Assembly (NCBI RefSeq): GCF_023149135.1
Contig: NZ_JAIWJX010000002.1
Coordinates: 558,001-622,000, forward strand
Length of the DNA stretch: 64,000 nucleotides
Direction: 5' to 3'
Source: Fictibacillus marinisediminis
Lineage (GTDB): Bacteria; Bacillota; Bacilli; Bacillales; Fictibacillaceae
This document shows positions 50,322-58,084 of the stretch, piece by piece; position 1 is the first letter of the stretch, and the number at the start of each line of letters is the position of its first letter. A model generated the notes under the pieces. That model searched no databases. It was not told where the DNA came from and saw only the letters and a program-made list of their open reading frames with translations. The translations under genes were made by a program, and so were the position numbers.

Positions 50322-50933
50322 TTACGTTTCCTTGATGGCAGTTACGGTCACTGCATCTACAGGCTTCTTGTTCTTAATGCTATCGGAAATCTGAGAGAAG
50401 CCGGCTTCTTTTAAATAAAGCGAGATAATGGTTCCAATTTCTTTTGTGGTATCATCATCTGCTCCCTTTTCGTGGGGCTGAAGGGTAACCGCAATACGAG
50501 CCTTTTCTTTCATCAGACGTTTAATCTTTTTAAGATCTCCAATCGGATCTTTCCAGATCAGGATGGAATTGACGGTATACACGCCATCAAATTTCGGGGC
50601 GTCTTCATCGGCAAAAGTGATCGGGCCCTCAAAAAGCTCCACACGCCCTTCTTTTATAAACGCTTCGTTTCTTGATTCCGCCTGTTCCTTCATCACTTTT
50701 GAAACATCATAGCCTACAATGTGACAGGAGGGGTAATTGATGCAGACATATTCAATGCCTACACCAGGACCAAAACCGACTTCAAGAAGACGGTCATGTG
50801 TTCCGGGCTGTAAAGCTGAAATCGTCCATTCATTCAATTCCTTGTTTTCGTTGGACATGATTTTTCCAGCCAGTTTTCCGAGCAGACCCTCGGGTTTTTC
50901 AAACTGTTCGGAGATGTTTTTCCTAATGCTCAT
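50322..50933 (-). CDS. Class I SAM-dependent methyltransferase
   Basis: A 203-residue soluble methyltransferase. SAM-binding motif I is RLLEVGFGPGVGIEYV (about 50-65) and motif II is HIVGYDVSKVMKEQA (about 74-88). Later motifs are FDGVYTVNSILIW and a C-terminal strand pair ending DAVTVTAIK. The substrate is unknown. The frame opens at 50948, but ATG at 50933 has GGGAG 8 nt upstream. It is followed on the same strand by three micropeptide ORFs; whether it acts on them is untested. Confidence 0.85.
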   Translation of the reverse strand: MSIRKNISEQFEKPEGLLGKLAGKIMSNENKELNEWTISALQPGTHDRLLEVGFGPGVGIEYVCINYPSCHIVGYDVSKVMKEQAESRNEAFIKEGRVELFEGPITFADEDAPKFDGVYTVNSILIWKDPIGDLKKIKRLMKEKARIAVTLQPHEKGADDDTTKEIGTIISLYLKEAGFSQISDSIKNKKPVDAVTVTAIKET

Positions 50934-51019
50934 GCGGCACACTCCCACTTTTTATTATATATTTCAATGTACCCAAAAGGGAGGTGTTCAAAGCAAAAAG
51001 ACAGCCAGGCGCCTGAAAT

Positions 51020-51052
51020 AAAGAACGGCTGAATAATTTTCAGCCGTTCTTT
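51020..51052 (-). terminator. Terminator of the sdpR-sdpI unit
   Basis: AAAGAACGGCTG pairs with CAGCCGTTCTTT directly after the sdpI stop; the T tract is short. Confidence 0.75.
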
Positions 51053-51060
51053 GAACAAAA

Positions 51061-51711
51061 TTACATTTTATTCGTAAACCCTGTATTCTTCTTAAAAAAA
51101 TAGTAGGATGACCCCACGGATAGTATGGCTGCACCAAGGAGGGCAGGAAGAATAATATAATCTCTCCAGTTGGACGGTGCAAATAAAGAAAGCAGAACAA
51201 TTATACCTGCTGCAACAAAAACTTTGGAGCTGAAACGGTGGGTTTGCCGCCAGACGTTCTCATCAGCCAGCGTCCACGGAGTCTTGATTCCAACAAAATA
51301 GTTCGGTTTTACCTGCTGCATATAGTTTCCTAGAACGATAAACAGTCCTCCAAGAATGAGGGGCATTAACGAGTTCATCGGAAGTTCGTAGCCAAGTCCG
51401 ATCAGAATAACCATAAGATTGATCAGGAAAAAAAAGATGAACAGGGAAAAGTTAATCATGGAATAGCTGCGCGAGAAACTTTTATAATTTTCTTTTTTGG
51501 GATCGATTTTCGGCAAGAATTGGAGCAGGAGATACATAAGAATCATAATACCAAGATTTGTGAGCATGGCCCCCAGTTTGGAAGAATACCCGTTGATTTC
51601 GCCTTTCGCATTCCAGTGGATAGGCAGTTCAGCCGGCAGCTTGGAGTAAAACACAAGCCAAAGAGCCGCCGCCGCAAGAATGAGCAACACAGGAAATACA
51701 TGTTTTTTCAT
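51061..51711 (-). CDS. sdpI: SdpI family membrane protein
   Basis: A 216-residue protein with about six membrane helices. The N-terminal DUF1648-type segment contains LPAELPIHWNAKGEINGY, and the C-terminal SdpI domain has NYFVGIKTPWTLADENVWRQTHRF (residues about 140-163). In B. subtilis SdpI gives immunity to the SdpC cannibalism toxin and also sequesters SdpR at the membrane. No sdpABC toxin genes lie in this window. It overlaps the sdpR stop by 4 nt, so translation is coupled. Confidence 0.88.
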   Translation of the reverse strand: MKKHVFPVLLILAAAALWLVFYSKLPAELPIHWNAKGEINGYSSKLGAMLTNLGIMILMYLLLQFLPKIDPKKENYKSFSRSYSMINFSLFIFFFLINLMVILIGLGYELPMNSLMPLILGGLFIVLGNYMQQVKPNYFVGIKTPWTLADENVWRQTHRFSSKVFVAAGIIVLLSLFAPSNWRDYIILPALLGAAILSVGSSYYFFKKNTGFTNKM

Positions 51712-51995
51712 TTTTCGTTCTCTCCTTTGTCCTTATAATCGGCTTGCATGACACCCATGAACCAGTTCATGACATCGTGAAAAACGGTTGTATTGAGAGA
51801 GTAGATGACGAACTGGCCTTGTTTCACATCTTGTATGAGTCCGGTTTTCTTTAAGGTGTTTAAGTGATGGGAGATGGTAGGTTTGGTCATTTGAAAATGA
51901 TCCGCAATTTCGCCTGCGCTTAGATCCTGATTCTTTAGCAAATCAAGAATTTTACGGCGGGTGGGGTCGGATAATGCCTTAAATACTTCATTCAA
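51708..51995 (-). CDS. sdpR: ArsR-family repressor SdpR
   Basis: A 95-residue winged-helix repressor: VFKALSDPTRRKILDLL, then the recognition helix in DHFQMTKPTISHHLNTL and the wing in QGQFVIYSLNTT. It lacks the metal-binding Cys pair of ArsR sensors, as does SdpR. TTG at 51995 after GGAGTGG matches the start of B. subtilis SdpR (MNxVFKAxSD); an ATG nearby is out of frame. It should repress its own operon through the palindrome at 52022-52047 until SdpI captures it. Confidence 0.9.
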   Translation of the reverse strand: MNEVFKALSDPTRRKILDLLKNQDLSAGEIADHFQMTKPTISHHLNTLKKTGLIQDVKQGQFVIYSLNTTVFHDVMNWFMGVMQADYKDKGENEK

Positions 51996-52021
51996 TAAAA
52001 TCCACTCCAATTGGAAGAAAA

Positions 52022-52047
52022 AGTATTTAGATGTTTATCTAAATACT
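52022..52047. promoter_or_regulatory. Palindromic operator of the sdpR-sdpI operon
   Basis: AGTATTTAGAT (52022-52032) and ATCTAAATACT (52037-52047) form a perfect 11-bp inverted repeat with a GTTT spacer, 27 nt upstream of the sdpR start. ArsR-type repressors bind such sites. Confidence 0.75.
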
Positions 52048-52091
52048 ACATAGAAAAGAAGGCGTTGTAAATAGGCAGCTTATTCAATTCC

Positions 52092-52120
52092 AAAAAAAAA
52101 TCGACAGCTATTGAGCTGTC
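52092..52120 (-). terminator. Intrinsic terminator of yerD
   Basis: GACAGCT pairs with AGCTGTC around CAAT; the minus strand then has a long T run. Confidence 0.85.
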
Positions 52121-52136
52121 AGAGTAATAAGGATAT

Positions 52137-53738
52137 TCAGGTTTGCTGCTGTGTTTTCTTGGCAGAATGAAGAATTTCCTCGAGTGGGAAAATCCTGCCG
52201 AGTTCATCTTTATGAACAACATGTTTCCGTTCAAATTTGGTGGGGGAATCAATGCCTGCAGCAGCAGCCAGATTGTAAAGGCCTTCCCGAAGTGAAACTA
52301 AATAGTTGCAGACTCTATAGTGTTTTTCCTCGACACTTAAGCCGTCCTGCAGTTTTTTATTCGTAGTCGCTACCCCCACAGGACAGTTGTTCGTGTGGCA
52401 GACCTGCGCCATGATGCATCCTACACTGATCATAAATCCACGTGCAATGTTGACGAGGTCAGCTCCCATTGCAAGAGCGATGGCAATTTTGTCAGGAGTA
52501 ATCAGTTTTCCTGAAGCAATGAGCTTCACCCTGTCCCGGATGCCATATTCTTTCAGCATTTCATCAACAACCGGAAGTGCAGATTGTATGGGCAGCCCGA
52601 CAGTATCGGCTAACTCCTGGAACGTTGCACCTGTTCCGCCTTCTCCGCCGTCAATGGTAATAAAATCAGGGCCTTTTCCGCTTTCTTTCATGCAGGAAAC
52701 CAAATTCTCCAGCGCATCCAAATCCCCGACAACAATTTTGATGCCGATGGGTTTTCCGGACACGTTTCTCATCTCTTCCACAAAGTGAAAAAGAGAAGAG
52801 ACATTATCAAATTCTTTGAACCGGTTAGGGCTGTTGATCGTTTTGCCAGGTTCCACGAGCCGGATTTTAGCAATCTCTTCTGTTACTTTTTCACCTTCAA
52901 TGTGGCCTCCGCGTGTTTTTGCACCTTGTGCGAGCTTCAGTTCAAATGCCTTAATTTCTTCCATTTCACTTTTTTTCTTAAACTCTTCCCATGAAAACTC
53001 TCCGTTCTTTTTTCTTACACCAAACAAGTCAGGACCGATCTGCAGGATGATATCCGGCTTGCCGGCCAGATGATATTGAGAGAGTCCGCCTTCTCCTGTA
53101 TTCATCCAGGTGCCTCCGGCAAGGCCGAGCCCTTTGGATAATGCGGTTATCGCATTTTCTCCCAATGCGCCAAAACTCATGCCGGATTGTCCGATGAGAC
53201 CTTTGAGTTTGAAAGGCTGGCGGCAAGTATGTTCACCGAGGATGACGGCGTCTTCGTCTTGCAGGTATACGGGATTAATCAGTCGATCCTCGCTATGTTC
53301 CTTGCGGGCAAAGAGATTATCTCCGTCCAATTTATACACCTTGGTTTTTATCTTGCTGGCATTGTCCACTTTCATTTCTTCACGCAATTTGGGGAATAAG
53401 GTGTTGCGGATATAAAACCCTTCAGCAGTAAAATCCCTGAGTGAACCGAATCCTATTAATCTTTCTTTATATTTTCCTGCCTTTACAACATCCTCGAATT
53501 CTTTTCGGGAGAAGGGTTTGCCTTCATTATCGTTAAGAAACAAATACTGCCGTAGCTCGGGACCGATTTTCTCGGTAAAATATCTCACCTTTCCGAGTAC
53601 AGGGAAGTTTCTTAGGATCGAGTGCTGTTTTTGGCGGTCGTCTTTGAAGTATAAAAAGATGAAAAAGACGATGGGAATTACGAGAATCAAACCGATGAGT
53701 ACGATTAATCCAATAACTAGATCAAAAATGGCTGTCAT
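52137..53738 (-). CDS. yerD: FMN-binding glutamate synthase-like protein (YerD)
   Basis: A 533-residue protein with one N-terminal membrane helix (about 5-30) and the FMN/iron-sulfur central domain of glutamate synthase. Typical stretches are IGQSGMSFGALGENAITALS, GEGGLSQYH, KLAQGAKTRGGHIEG, ITIDGGEGGTGATFQE and the late cysteines CIMAQVCHTNNCPVGVATTN, placed like the 3Fe-4S ligands. It lacks the glutaminase domain, so it is not a complete GltB. Related to B. subtilis YerD, whose reaction is unknown. ATG at 53738 has AAGGAGG 7 nt upstream and is preferred to the GTG before it. Confidence 0.88.
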   Translation of the reverse strand: MTAIFDLVIGLIVLIGLILVIPIVFFIFLYFKDDRQKQHSILRNFPVLGKVRYFTEKIGPELRQYLFLNDNEGKPFSRKEFEDVVKAGKYKERLIGFGSLRDFTAEGFYIRNTLFPKLREEMKVDNASKIKTKVYKLDGDNLFARKEHSEDRLINPVYLQDEDAVILGEHTCRQPFKLKGLIGQSGMSFGALGENAITALSKGLGLAGGTWMNTGEGGLSQYHLAGKPDIILQIGPDLFGVRKKNGEFSWEEFKKKSEMEEIKAFELKLAQGAKTRGGHIEGEKVTEEIAKIRLVEPGKTINSPNRFKEFDNVSSLFHFVEEMRNVSGKPIGIKIVVGDLDALENLVSCMKESGKGPDFITIDGGEGGTGATFQELADTVGLPIQSALPVVDEMLKEYGIRDRVKLIASGKLITPDKIAIALAMGADLVNIARGFMISVGCIMAQVCHTNNCPVGVATTNKKLQDGLSVEEKHYRVCNYLVSLREGLYNLAAAAGIDSPTKFERKHVVHKDELGRIFPLEEILHSAKKTQQQT

Positions 53739-53963
53739 CACAATCCTCCTTAATGAATGGGGCTGGTGTACACTGAGGTTCTCACCTATTTCTTTTCCAC
53801 CAACAAGTGAGAAAGAAACCAGCAGGGTATAAAGTCCCTTTGGTCGGAAAAAACGCTTGTCAACAAGACTATATTAATAAAAATCAAAAGGTATGAAAGA
53901 ACTGTTTTTCCAAAAATGTTCATAATTTACAAATAATTAAATTTCAGTAAGGATTTACACTGC

Positions 53964-53969
53964 TATAAT
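53964..53969 (+). promoter_or_regulatory. -10 element upstream of the secreted 528-aa protein gene
   Basis: TATAAT about 50 nt before the start, with TTTCAG 16 nt upstream as a weak -35. Confidence 0.5.
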
Positions 53970-54018
53970 GCTCTTGGTAAGGTCATCCTTTTCCACAAAT
54001 ATGAGAGGAGCATTATGT

Positions 54019-55605
54019 ATGCAAAGAAAGTATGGACGTTTAGGGTATGCGGCTTTAACGCTTTTTACAGCTTTAACAGTTTCATTGCCTTCTTCATTTC
54101 AGCCCGTATCAGCAGAGAGTGCTGTTGATCCAGCACCAGAAATCAAGTCAACCGTTGTAAATGCCAACAATGGGAAGAAAATTCTGTTTGATAACACGCA
54201 TGGCCAAACAGCAGGAACAGCTGATTGGGTCATTGATGGAGGTTTCTCGGATTTCGGAAAAGGATTGGCGAATAACGGCTTTGATGTAAAAGAACTGCGG
54301 AAATCAACACCGATTACGGCTAGTGATTTGAGCAGCTACAGTGTTTTTGTTATCCCGGAAGCCAACATTCCTTATAAAGCTTCCGAGCAAGCGGCCATTC
54401 TTCAATATGTTCAAAACGGCGGAAGTGTTTTCTTTATCGCTGATCATTATAATGCAGACCGCAACAAAAACCGCTGGGATTCATCAGAGGTTTTCAATGG
54501 GTATCGAAGAGGGGCATGGACAAACCCAGCGAAGGGAATGAGTACAGAGGAAGCCAATTCTGCAGCGATGCAGAGTGTAACGAGCTCTGATTGGCTGTCC
54601 GCAAACTTCGGTGTCCGCTTTCGTTATAATGCGATCGGGGACGTAACAGCGAATGATATCGTCGCTCCATCTCAAGCGTTTGGCATTACACAAGGTGTTT
54701 CCACCGTAGCCATGCACGCGGGGTCTACTGTAGCGATCATGGATCCGAATAAAGCAAAAGGAATTGTTTATCTTCCTAAAACAACAACAAAATGGTCAAG
54801 CGCCGTCGATCAAGGTGTATATAACGGAGGGGGACGAGCAGAAGGGCCATTTGCTGCCGTTTCAAAAGTGGGGGCTGGAAAAGCTGCCTTTATCGGAGAT
54901 TCTTCTCCTGTCGAAGATGCGACACCGAAATATAAACGAGAAGATACAGGGTCTGCTAAAACGACGTATGATGGATACAAAGAACAAAATGATGCCACGC
55001 TGCTTGTAAATGTGGTGAACTGGCTGGCTAAGCAAGAAGGATATACCGCTTTAAACCAGGTGTCAGGGCTACAGCTCGATCAAGCTACGACATTGCTTGC
55101 TTCAGAAACACCAGGCCAGTCAACTGAACCTCAACCTGAGCCATGGTCAGCTCCTGCTGCAGGATACAAATGGTATGATGCGACCACTTTTGCTTCAGGC
55201 TCATATGGTTATGGTGGGGGAACAACGCAGCCTCCTGCAACGAGCGGTTATTCTTTTGATCATCAGGCAGTTTTACCGACAAGCGGTATTTTCCAAATAA
55301 GGGTAAAAGTGAACGGGCTCACAGCCAATACAACCTACAGTACTTTTAACTTAGGAGTTTACAATGGATCAGGCACACAGATTGCCAAGGTCCAAAATAC
55401 GGATGGAAGCTGGCCTTCTGCCTATGGATACAGCAGCAACTTTTCCATTACGACGGATGCATCCGGTAACGGACAGAAGGTAATGAATGTTCAATTAAAC
55501 TCAAGTTCAACAGGAAATGCAAATTTGCGTTTGCGCCAAAGCAGTACCAATGTCTATACTGAGGCTGTAACGGTAGGAAATGTAGCCGTTGAGCCGCTTC
55601 CTTAA
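54019..55605 (+). CDS. Secreted protein with GATase-like domain and C-terminal beta domain, unknown function
   Basis: A 528-residue exported protein. Signal peptide at about 1-34 (LGYAALTLFTALTVSLPSSF, cleavage near VSAES). Residues about 55-340 look like a type 1 glutamine amidotransferase-like or DUF4350-type fold (KILFDNTHGQTAGT, SYSVFVIPEANIPYKASEQA, NGGSVFFIADHYNADRN, AAFIGDSSPVEDATP), but I see no clear catalytic Cys. A proline-rich linker (GQSTEPQPEPWSAPAAGYKW) leads to a beta-rich domain of about 130 residues rich in S, T and N. ATG at 54019 is 8 nt after GAGAGGAG. It stands alone; cell-envelope or nucleic-acid roles are both possible. Confidence 0.7.
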   Translation: MQRKYGRLGYAALTLFTALTVSLPSSFQPVSAESAVDPAPEIKSTVVNANNGKKILFDNTHGQTAGTADWVIDGGFSDFGKGLANNGFDVKELRKSTPITASDLSSYSVFVIPEANIPYKASEQAAILQYVQNGGSVFFIADHYNADRNKNRWDSSEVFNGYRRGAWTNPAKGMSTEEANSAAMQSVTSSDWLSANFGVRFRYNAIGDVTANDIVAPSQAFGITQGVSTVAMHAGSTVAIMDPNKAKGIVYLPKTTTKWSSAVDQGVYNGGGRAEGPFAAVSKVGAGKAAFIGDSSPVEDATPKYKREDTGSAKTTYDGYKEQNDATLLVNVVNWLAKQEGYTALNQVSGLQLDQATTLLASETPGQSTEPQPEPWSAPAAGYKWYDATTFASGSYGYGGGTTQPPATSGYSFDHQAVLPTSGIFQIRVKVNGLTANTTYSTFNLGVYNGSGTQIAKVQNTDGSWPSAYGYSSNFSITTDASGNGQKVMNVQLNSSSTGNANLRLRQSSTNVYTEAVTVGNVAVEPLP

Positions 55606-55703
55606 GTTGATTGCTTAATCAACCAGCCATAGAGGCACTTTTTAAGAGGAAAATGAAATCAGACTCATTTATTTCAAACGGCCGTCAAGCCGGGTCCCAT
55701 AGA

Positions 55704-55735
55704 AAAAGCCGCCGGTATCTGTACCAGCGGCTTTC
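55704..55735 (+). terminator. Intrinsic terminator
   Basis: AAAGCCGC pairs with GCGGCTTT across an inner partly paired loop, about 100 nt after the secreted protein gene. Confidence 0.75.
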
Positions 55736-55757
55736 TCAAGTTGAGCATTGAAATGGT

Positions 55758-55855
55758 GTCTAGCTCCAGCGCCCAGGGCTGAAAACGTGTTTCTTGTTTT
55801 CAGAATAGGTCCTCGGAGGACGAAATTGAAAAGCATAATTTCGTTCGCTTTCGGT
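55758..55855. repeat. Dispersed Bacillus-type repeat (TCTAGCTCCAGCGCC family)
   Basis: The stretch starting GTGTCTAGCTCCAGCGCCC resembles a repeat I know from many Bacillaceae genomes, continuing into a hairpin-prone segment (CTGAAAACG...TTTTCAG) and CCTCGGAGG. Only one copy is in this window. Confidence 0.5.
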
Positions 55856-55862
55856 TTTCTAA

Positions 55863-56018
55863 TTACTCTTCTTCTTTTCGGTTCTTAAACGCCTCGTTCG
55901 TAACGATATATGGATCGACTTCTGCTTTTTCTTTTCCTTGCTTAGCAGTCATGCTGCCTTCGGGAAAATTCCCGGGATGTCCTTTTTTCTTCTGTTCAAA
56001 CTCTTTACCTCGAGACAT
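55863..56018 (-). CDS. Small charged protein (51 aa)
   Basis: A 51-codon gene below common cutoffs. It is hydrophilic with many K and E and the stretches SRGKEFEQKKKGHPGNFPEG and VDPYIVTNEAFKNRKEEE. ATG at 56018 has AAAGGAAG about 8 nt upstream. Disordered, highly charged proteins of this size are common in spore formers, but I cannot assign a family. Confidence 0.6.
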   Translation of the reverse strand: MSRGKEFEQKKKGHPGNFPEGSMTAKQGKEKAEVDPYIVTNEAFKNRKEEE

Positions 56019-56085
56019 AGTTGTTCTTCCTTTCTTTAGGCTGAAAATGGTGTTACCTAAAAATTATGTTCTGTTTGGTGAGGTT

Positions 56086-56370
56086 TTAAACCATACCAAC
56101 AAGTTCAACAGTGACATCATTAAATAATCCGTTGCCGATATAATACCCATCCAGGTCGAATTGCCAGTCATGAGGTCCGGCTTCAATATGTATAATGCCC
56201 GGCATGATATCCATCGTAATTGAAGTAATCAAAGAGACATCGATCTGGTCTTTCGTAAAATCATCCGCTACTTTATAGGCAATCTTCATTAAATGCTCAT
56301 CTATAATATTTAAATCCTTCTCTTCAAAAGCCATCACAACATTCATCACCGTATATTCATAAATGTTCAT
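56086..56370 (-). CDS. Hypothetical protein (94 aa)
   Basis: A 94-residue acidic protein I do not recognise. The first half is helical (MNVVMAFEEKDLNIIDEHL), the second beta-rich (GIIHIEAGPHDWQFDLDGYY). No signal peptide or cysteines. ATG at 56370 follows AAGGGGATGAG. It stands alone between the 51-aa gene and a broken Nudix gene. Confidence 0.6.
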   Translation of the reverse strand: MNIYEYTVMNVVMAFEEKDLNIIDEHLMKIAYKVADDFTKDQIDVSLITSITMDIMPGIIHIEAGPHDWQFDLDGYYIGNGLFNDVTVELVGMV

Positions 56371-56455
56371 CCGCTCATCCCCTTAAGCTTATTTAAAACT
56401 ATCATTTCCAAAAAACTATGAAACTATTCATTTATACTAAAATTCATCTTTGAAC

Positions 56456-56470
56456 GGTGCCTGGCACTAA
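56456..56470. repeat. GGTGCCTGGCAC repeat fragment
   Basis: GGTGCCTGGCACT, just upstream of the broken Nudix gene, belongs to the motif family at 26501-26535 and 42173-42223. Confidence 0.5.
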
Positions 56471-56490
56471 ATAAATGGAGCGAGGAGAGA

Positions 56491-56988
56491 ATGAATGATC
56501 AAAAACCATTTTTCGGCAGGAAAGAAATTGGGAAGCAATACACACGGAGAAAAGGCGTCTATGCCATTATCTTTGATGAACAGAGGAAAATGCTTGCCGT
56601 GATGAAAACGCCGAGAGGCTATTTTCTTGCAGGCGGCGGAATGGAAGGAGAAGAGTCGTTGGAAGAATGCTTGCAGCGTGAAGCTCTTGAAGAGTTGGGG
56701 CATGATATTCTCATCAAGCAGTACATAGGAAATGCAGAAAAATAGTACATCACTCAGCAGGACCAGACCCCAATGATTGCTGACAGCTATTTTTATCTCG
56801 CGGAGCTGGCGGAATGGAAGCTCGATCCGATTGAAGAGGATTACGAGCTGGAGTGGGTTCCCATTTCAGAAGCCCAGGAGATTTTGCATCGAGCATCAGG
56901 CATGGGCGGTCGCACAGGCTTTTCAGAACAAATAAAAAGAGCCCGGCCGGCTCTTATTTTACGCTTGGCATTTCTTTTACAACAATGA
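56491..56988 (+). pseudogene. Nudix hydrolase interrupted by an in-frame TAG
   Basis: The frame starts at ATG 56491 (GAGGAGAG upstream) and carries a complete Nudix box (GGGMEGEE-x7-REALEELG, about residues 49-71). It stops at TAG 56743-56745 after IGNAEK. The same frame then continues with YITQQDQTPMIADSYFYLAE and further typical sequence (LEWVPISEAQEIL) to 56988. One base change of the TAG (for example to TAC) restores a protein of about 165 residues. This is a nonsense-mutated gene or a read error. The last 20 codons run into the terminator shared with the converging gene. Confidence 0.8.
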
Positions 56989-57358
56989 CCGGTGTTATTT
57001 TCCGCAGTAAGCAACCATCCAGTTCACCTTGAGGAATAAGGCCGAGTGTCATGGCCGCTTCAATCTTTTGTTTGTCAGGCTGCTTTGTTGTAATGATACA
57101 GTCCTGAAGGTTGAGTTCTTCGAGTTTTTGAACTGTTTTTTCCGTATGAAAACTTTCTGATTTTCGGATCTGCCGCTGAAGTTTATAACTGCCATACAAA
57201 GCTTCCCCTTTTTCACTTTCGCCGCACATATAATCAAAATGAGTGTTAAATTTCTTCTTTAGTTCTGACAGCTCGGCATCGATCGCTTTTGCCTGCTGGT
57301 TCAGCTCGTGAAAGCGGGAAACCATCTCTTCGGTAACTTGTCCACTTTTTGTTTTCAC
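56954..57358 (-). CDS. Hypothetical coiled-coil protein (134 aa)
   Basis: A 134-residue soluble protein, unrecognised. The first 45 residues are a predicted coiled coil (EEMVSRFHELNQQAKAID, ELSELKKKFNTHFDYM). The rest is mixed (YGSYKLQRQIRKSESF, GLIPQGELDGCLLRK). The general form recalls small phage or DNA-metabolism proteins, but nothing specific supports that. The start is GTG at 57358, 8 nt after AGGGGG. A GC-rich hairpin at about 56938-56958 near its stop may terminate it. Confidence 0.65.
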   Translation of the reverse strand: MKTKSGQVTEEMVSRFHELNQQAKAIDAELSELKKKFNTHFDYMCGESEKGEALYGSYKLQRQIRKSESFHTEKTVQKLEELNLQDCIITTKQPDKQKIEAAMTLGLIPQGELDGCLLRKITPVIVVKEMPSVK

Positions 57359-57472
57359 AGTTCTAAGCCCCCTCTTATTTCCTTACTTCATCCTATGGCG
57401 GGAGGGCAGGAGATAGTACTGTATAGTATAATGAAGATAGGTTAAACACTCGCATGAAAGGAGCTTTTACCT

Positions 57473-57611
57473 ATGGATTTTGCATTTTTGATGGCGGAAC
57501 AGCGCATCAAGGAGGCGATTGATAGGGAAGCCGCTGGAGTTAGAAGGCCTGTCCTCTGTTCCACCAGAATTTTATTATCAAGACGTAAATTATAAAAATC
57601 CTCAAAAATAA
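57473..57611 (+). pseudogene. Remnant of a DUF1992 (YhdN/DnaJ-like) gene
   Basis: From ATG 57473 (AAAGGAG upstream) the sequence reads FAFLMAEQRIKEAID, the start of DUF1992 proteins. The family continues with a FDNLPGKGKPLELEDLSSVPP-like stretch. Here the frame shifts after about residue 19, and PLELEGLSSVPPEF appears one frame over, then ends at TAA 57609-57611. The middle (NLPGKGK) and all of the C-terminus are missing. This is a decayed gene. Confidence 0.7.
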
Positions 57612-57656
57612 AGGAGAGCACATATTAGTCATGTATAATATGTGCTCTCCTTTTTT
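57610..57656. terminator. Long hairpin terminator
   Basis: AAGGAGAGCACATATTA pairs over 17 nt with its complement around GTCATG and is followed by six T. It lies between the DUF1992 remnant and the YdhG-like gene. Confidence 0.85.
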
Positions 57657-57690
57657 CATGTCATGCGTTTTTTTAATAAGGCGTGATGTA

Positions 57691-58062
57691 TTATTTCCGC
57701 CAAAAATTCGTATATTCTGCTTTATCCTGAATATTAAATTCAATCATTTTCTCAAGCAATTCGTAATTTACCGGCTCATTCCACGGAATTCGAAACAAGC
57801 CTTTGGTAGCGCTGTAGCCAGCTTGTGCAATGTCATCGGCAAAGTGCGTCATGCCTACTTCTTCGGGTGAAACGCTCAAATGATGCTTCGCTGTGGAAAA
57901 GCCGATGATAAATGTGCCGTGATCGGAAAACATTGGCGTATTCCACTTGATTTGCGGTTCTAAATTTGGGAATTTATTAGCAACCCACGCCAAAATTTCC
58001 TCTGTTCGGTTGCGGTGGTCGGGGTTGTCGATACCTGCTAAATATTTCGCAAAAACTTCCAT
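57691..58062 (-). CDS. DUF1801 protein, YdhG/Fra-like iron chaperone
   Basis: A 123-residue soluble protein of the YdhG/DUF1801 fold. Typical stretches: [68 protein letters not shown] and a C-terminal helix ending FWRK. B. subtilis YdhG (Fra) is described as a frataxin-like iron chaperone; the link here is by family only. The frame is open to 58137, but ATG at 58062 follows GAAGGAGG. A decayed duplicate of its 3' end lies just upstream. Confidence 0.8.
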   Translation of the reverse strand: MEVFAKYLAGIDNPDHRNRTEEILAWVANKFPNLEPQIKWNTPMFSDHGTFIIGFSTAKHHLSVSPEEVGMTHFADDIAQAGYSATKGLFRIPWNEPVNYELLEKMIEFNIQDKAEYTNFWRK

Positions 58063-58084
58063 GTCTTCCTCCTTCGATATTATG

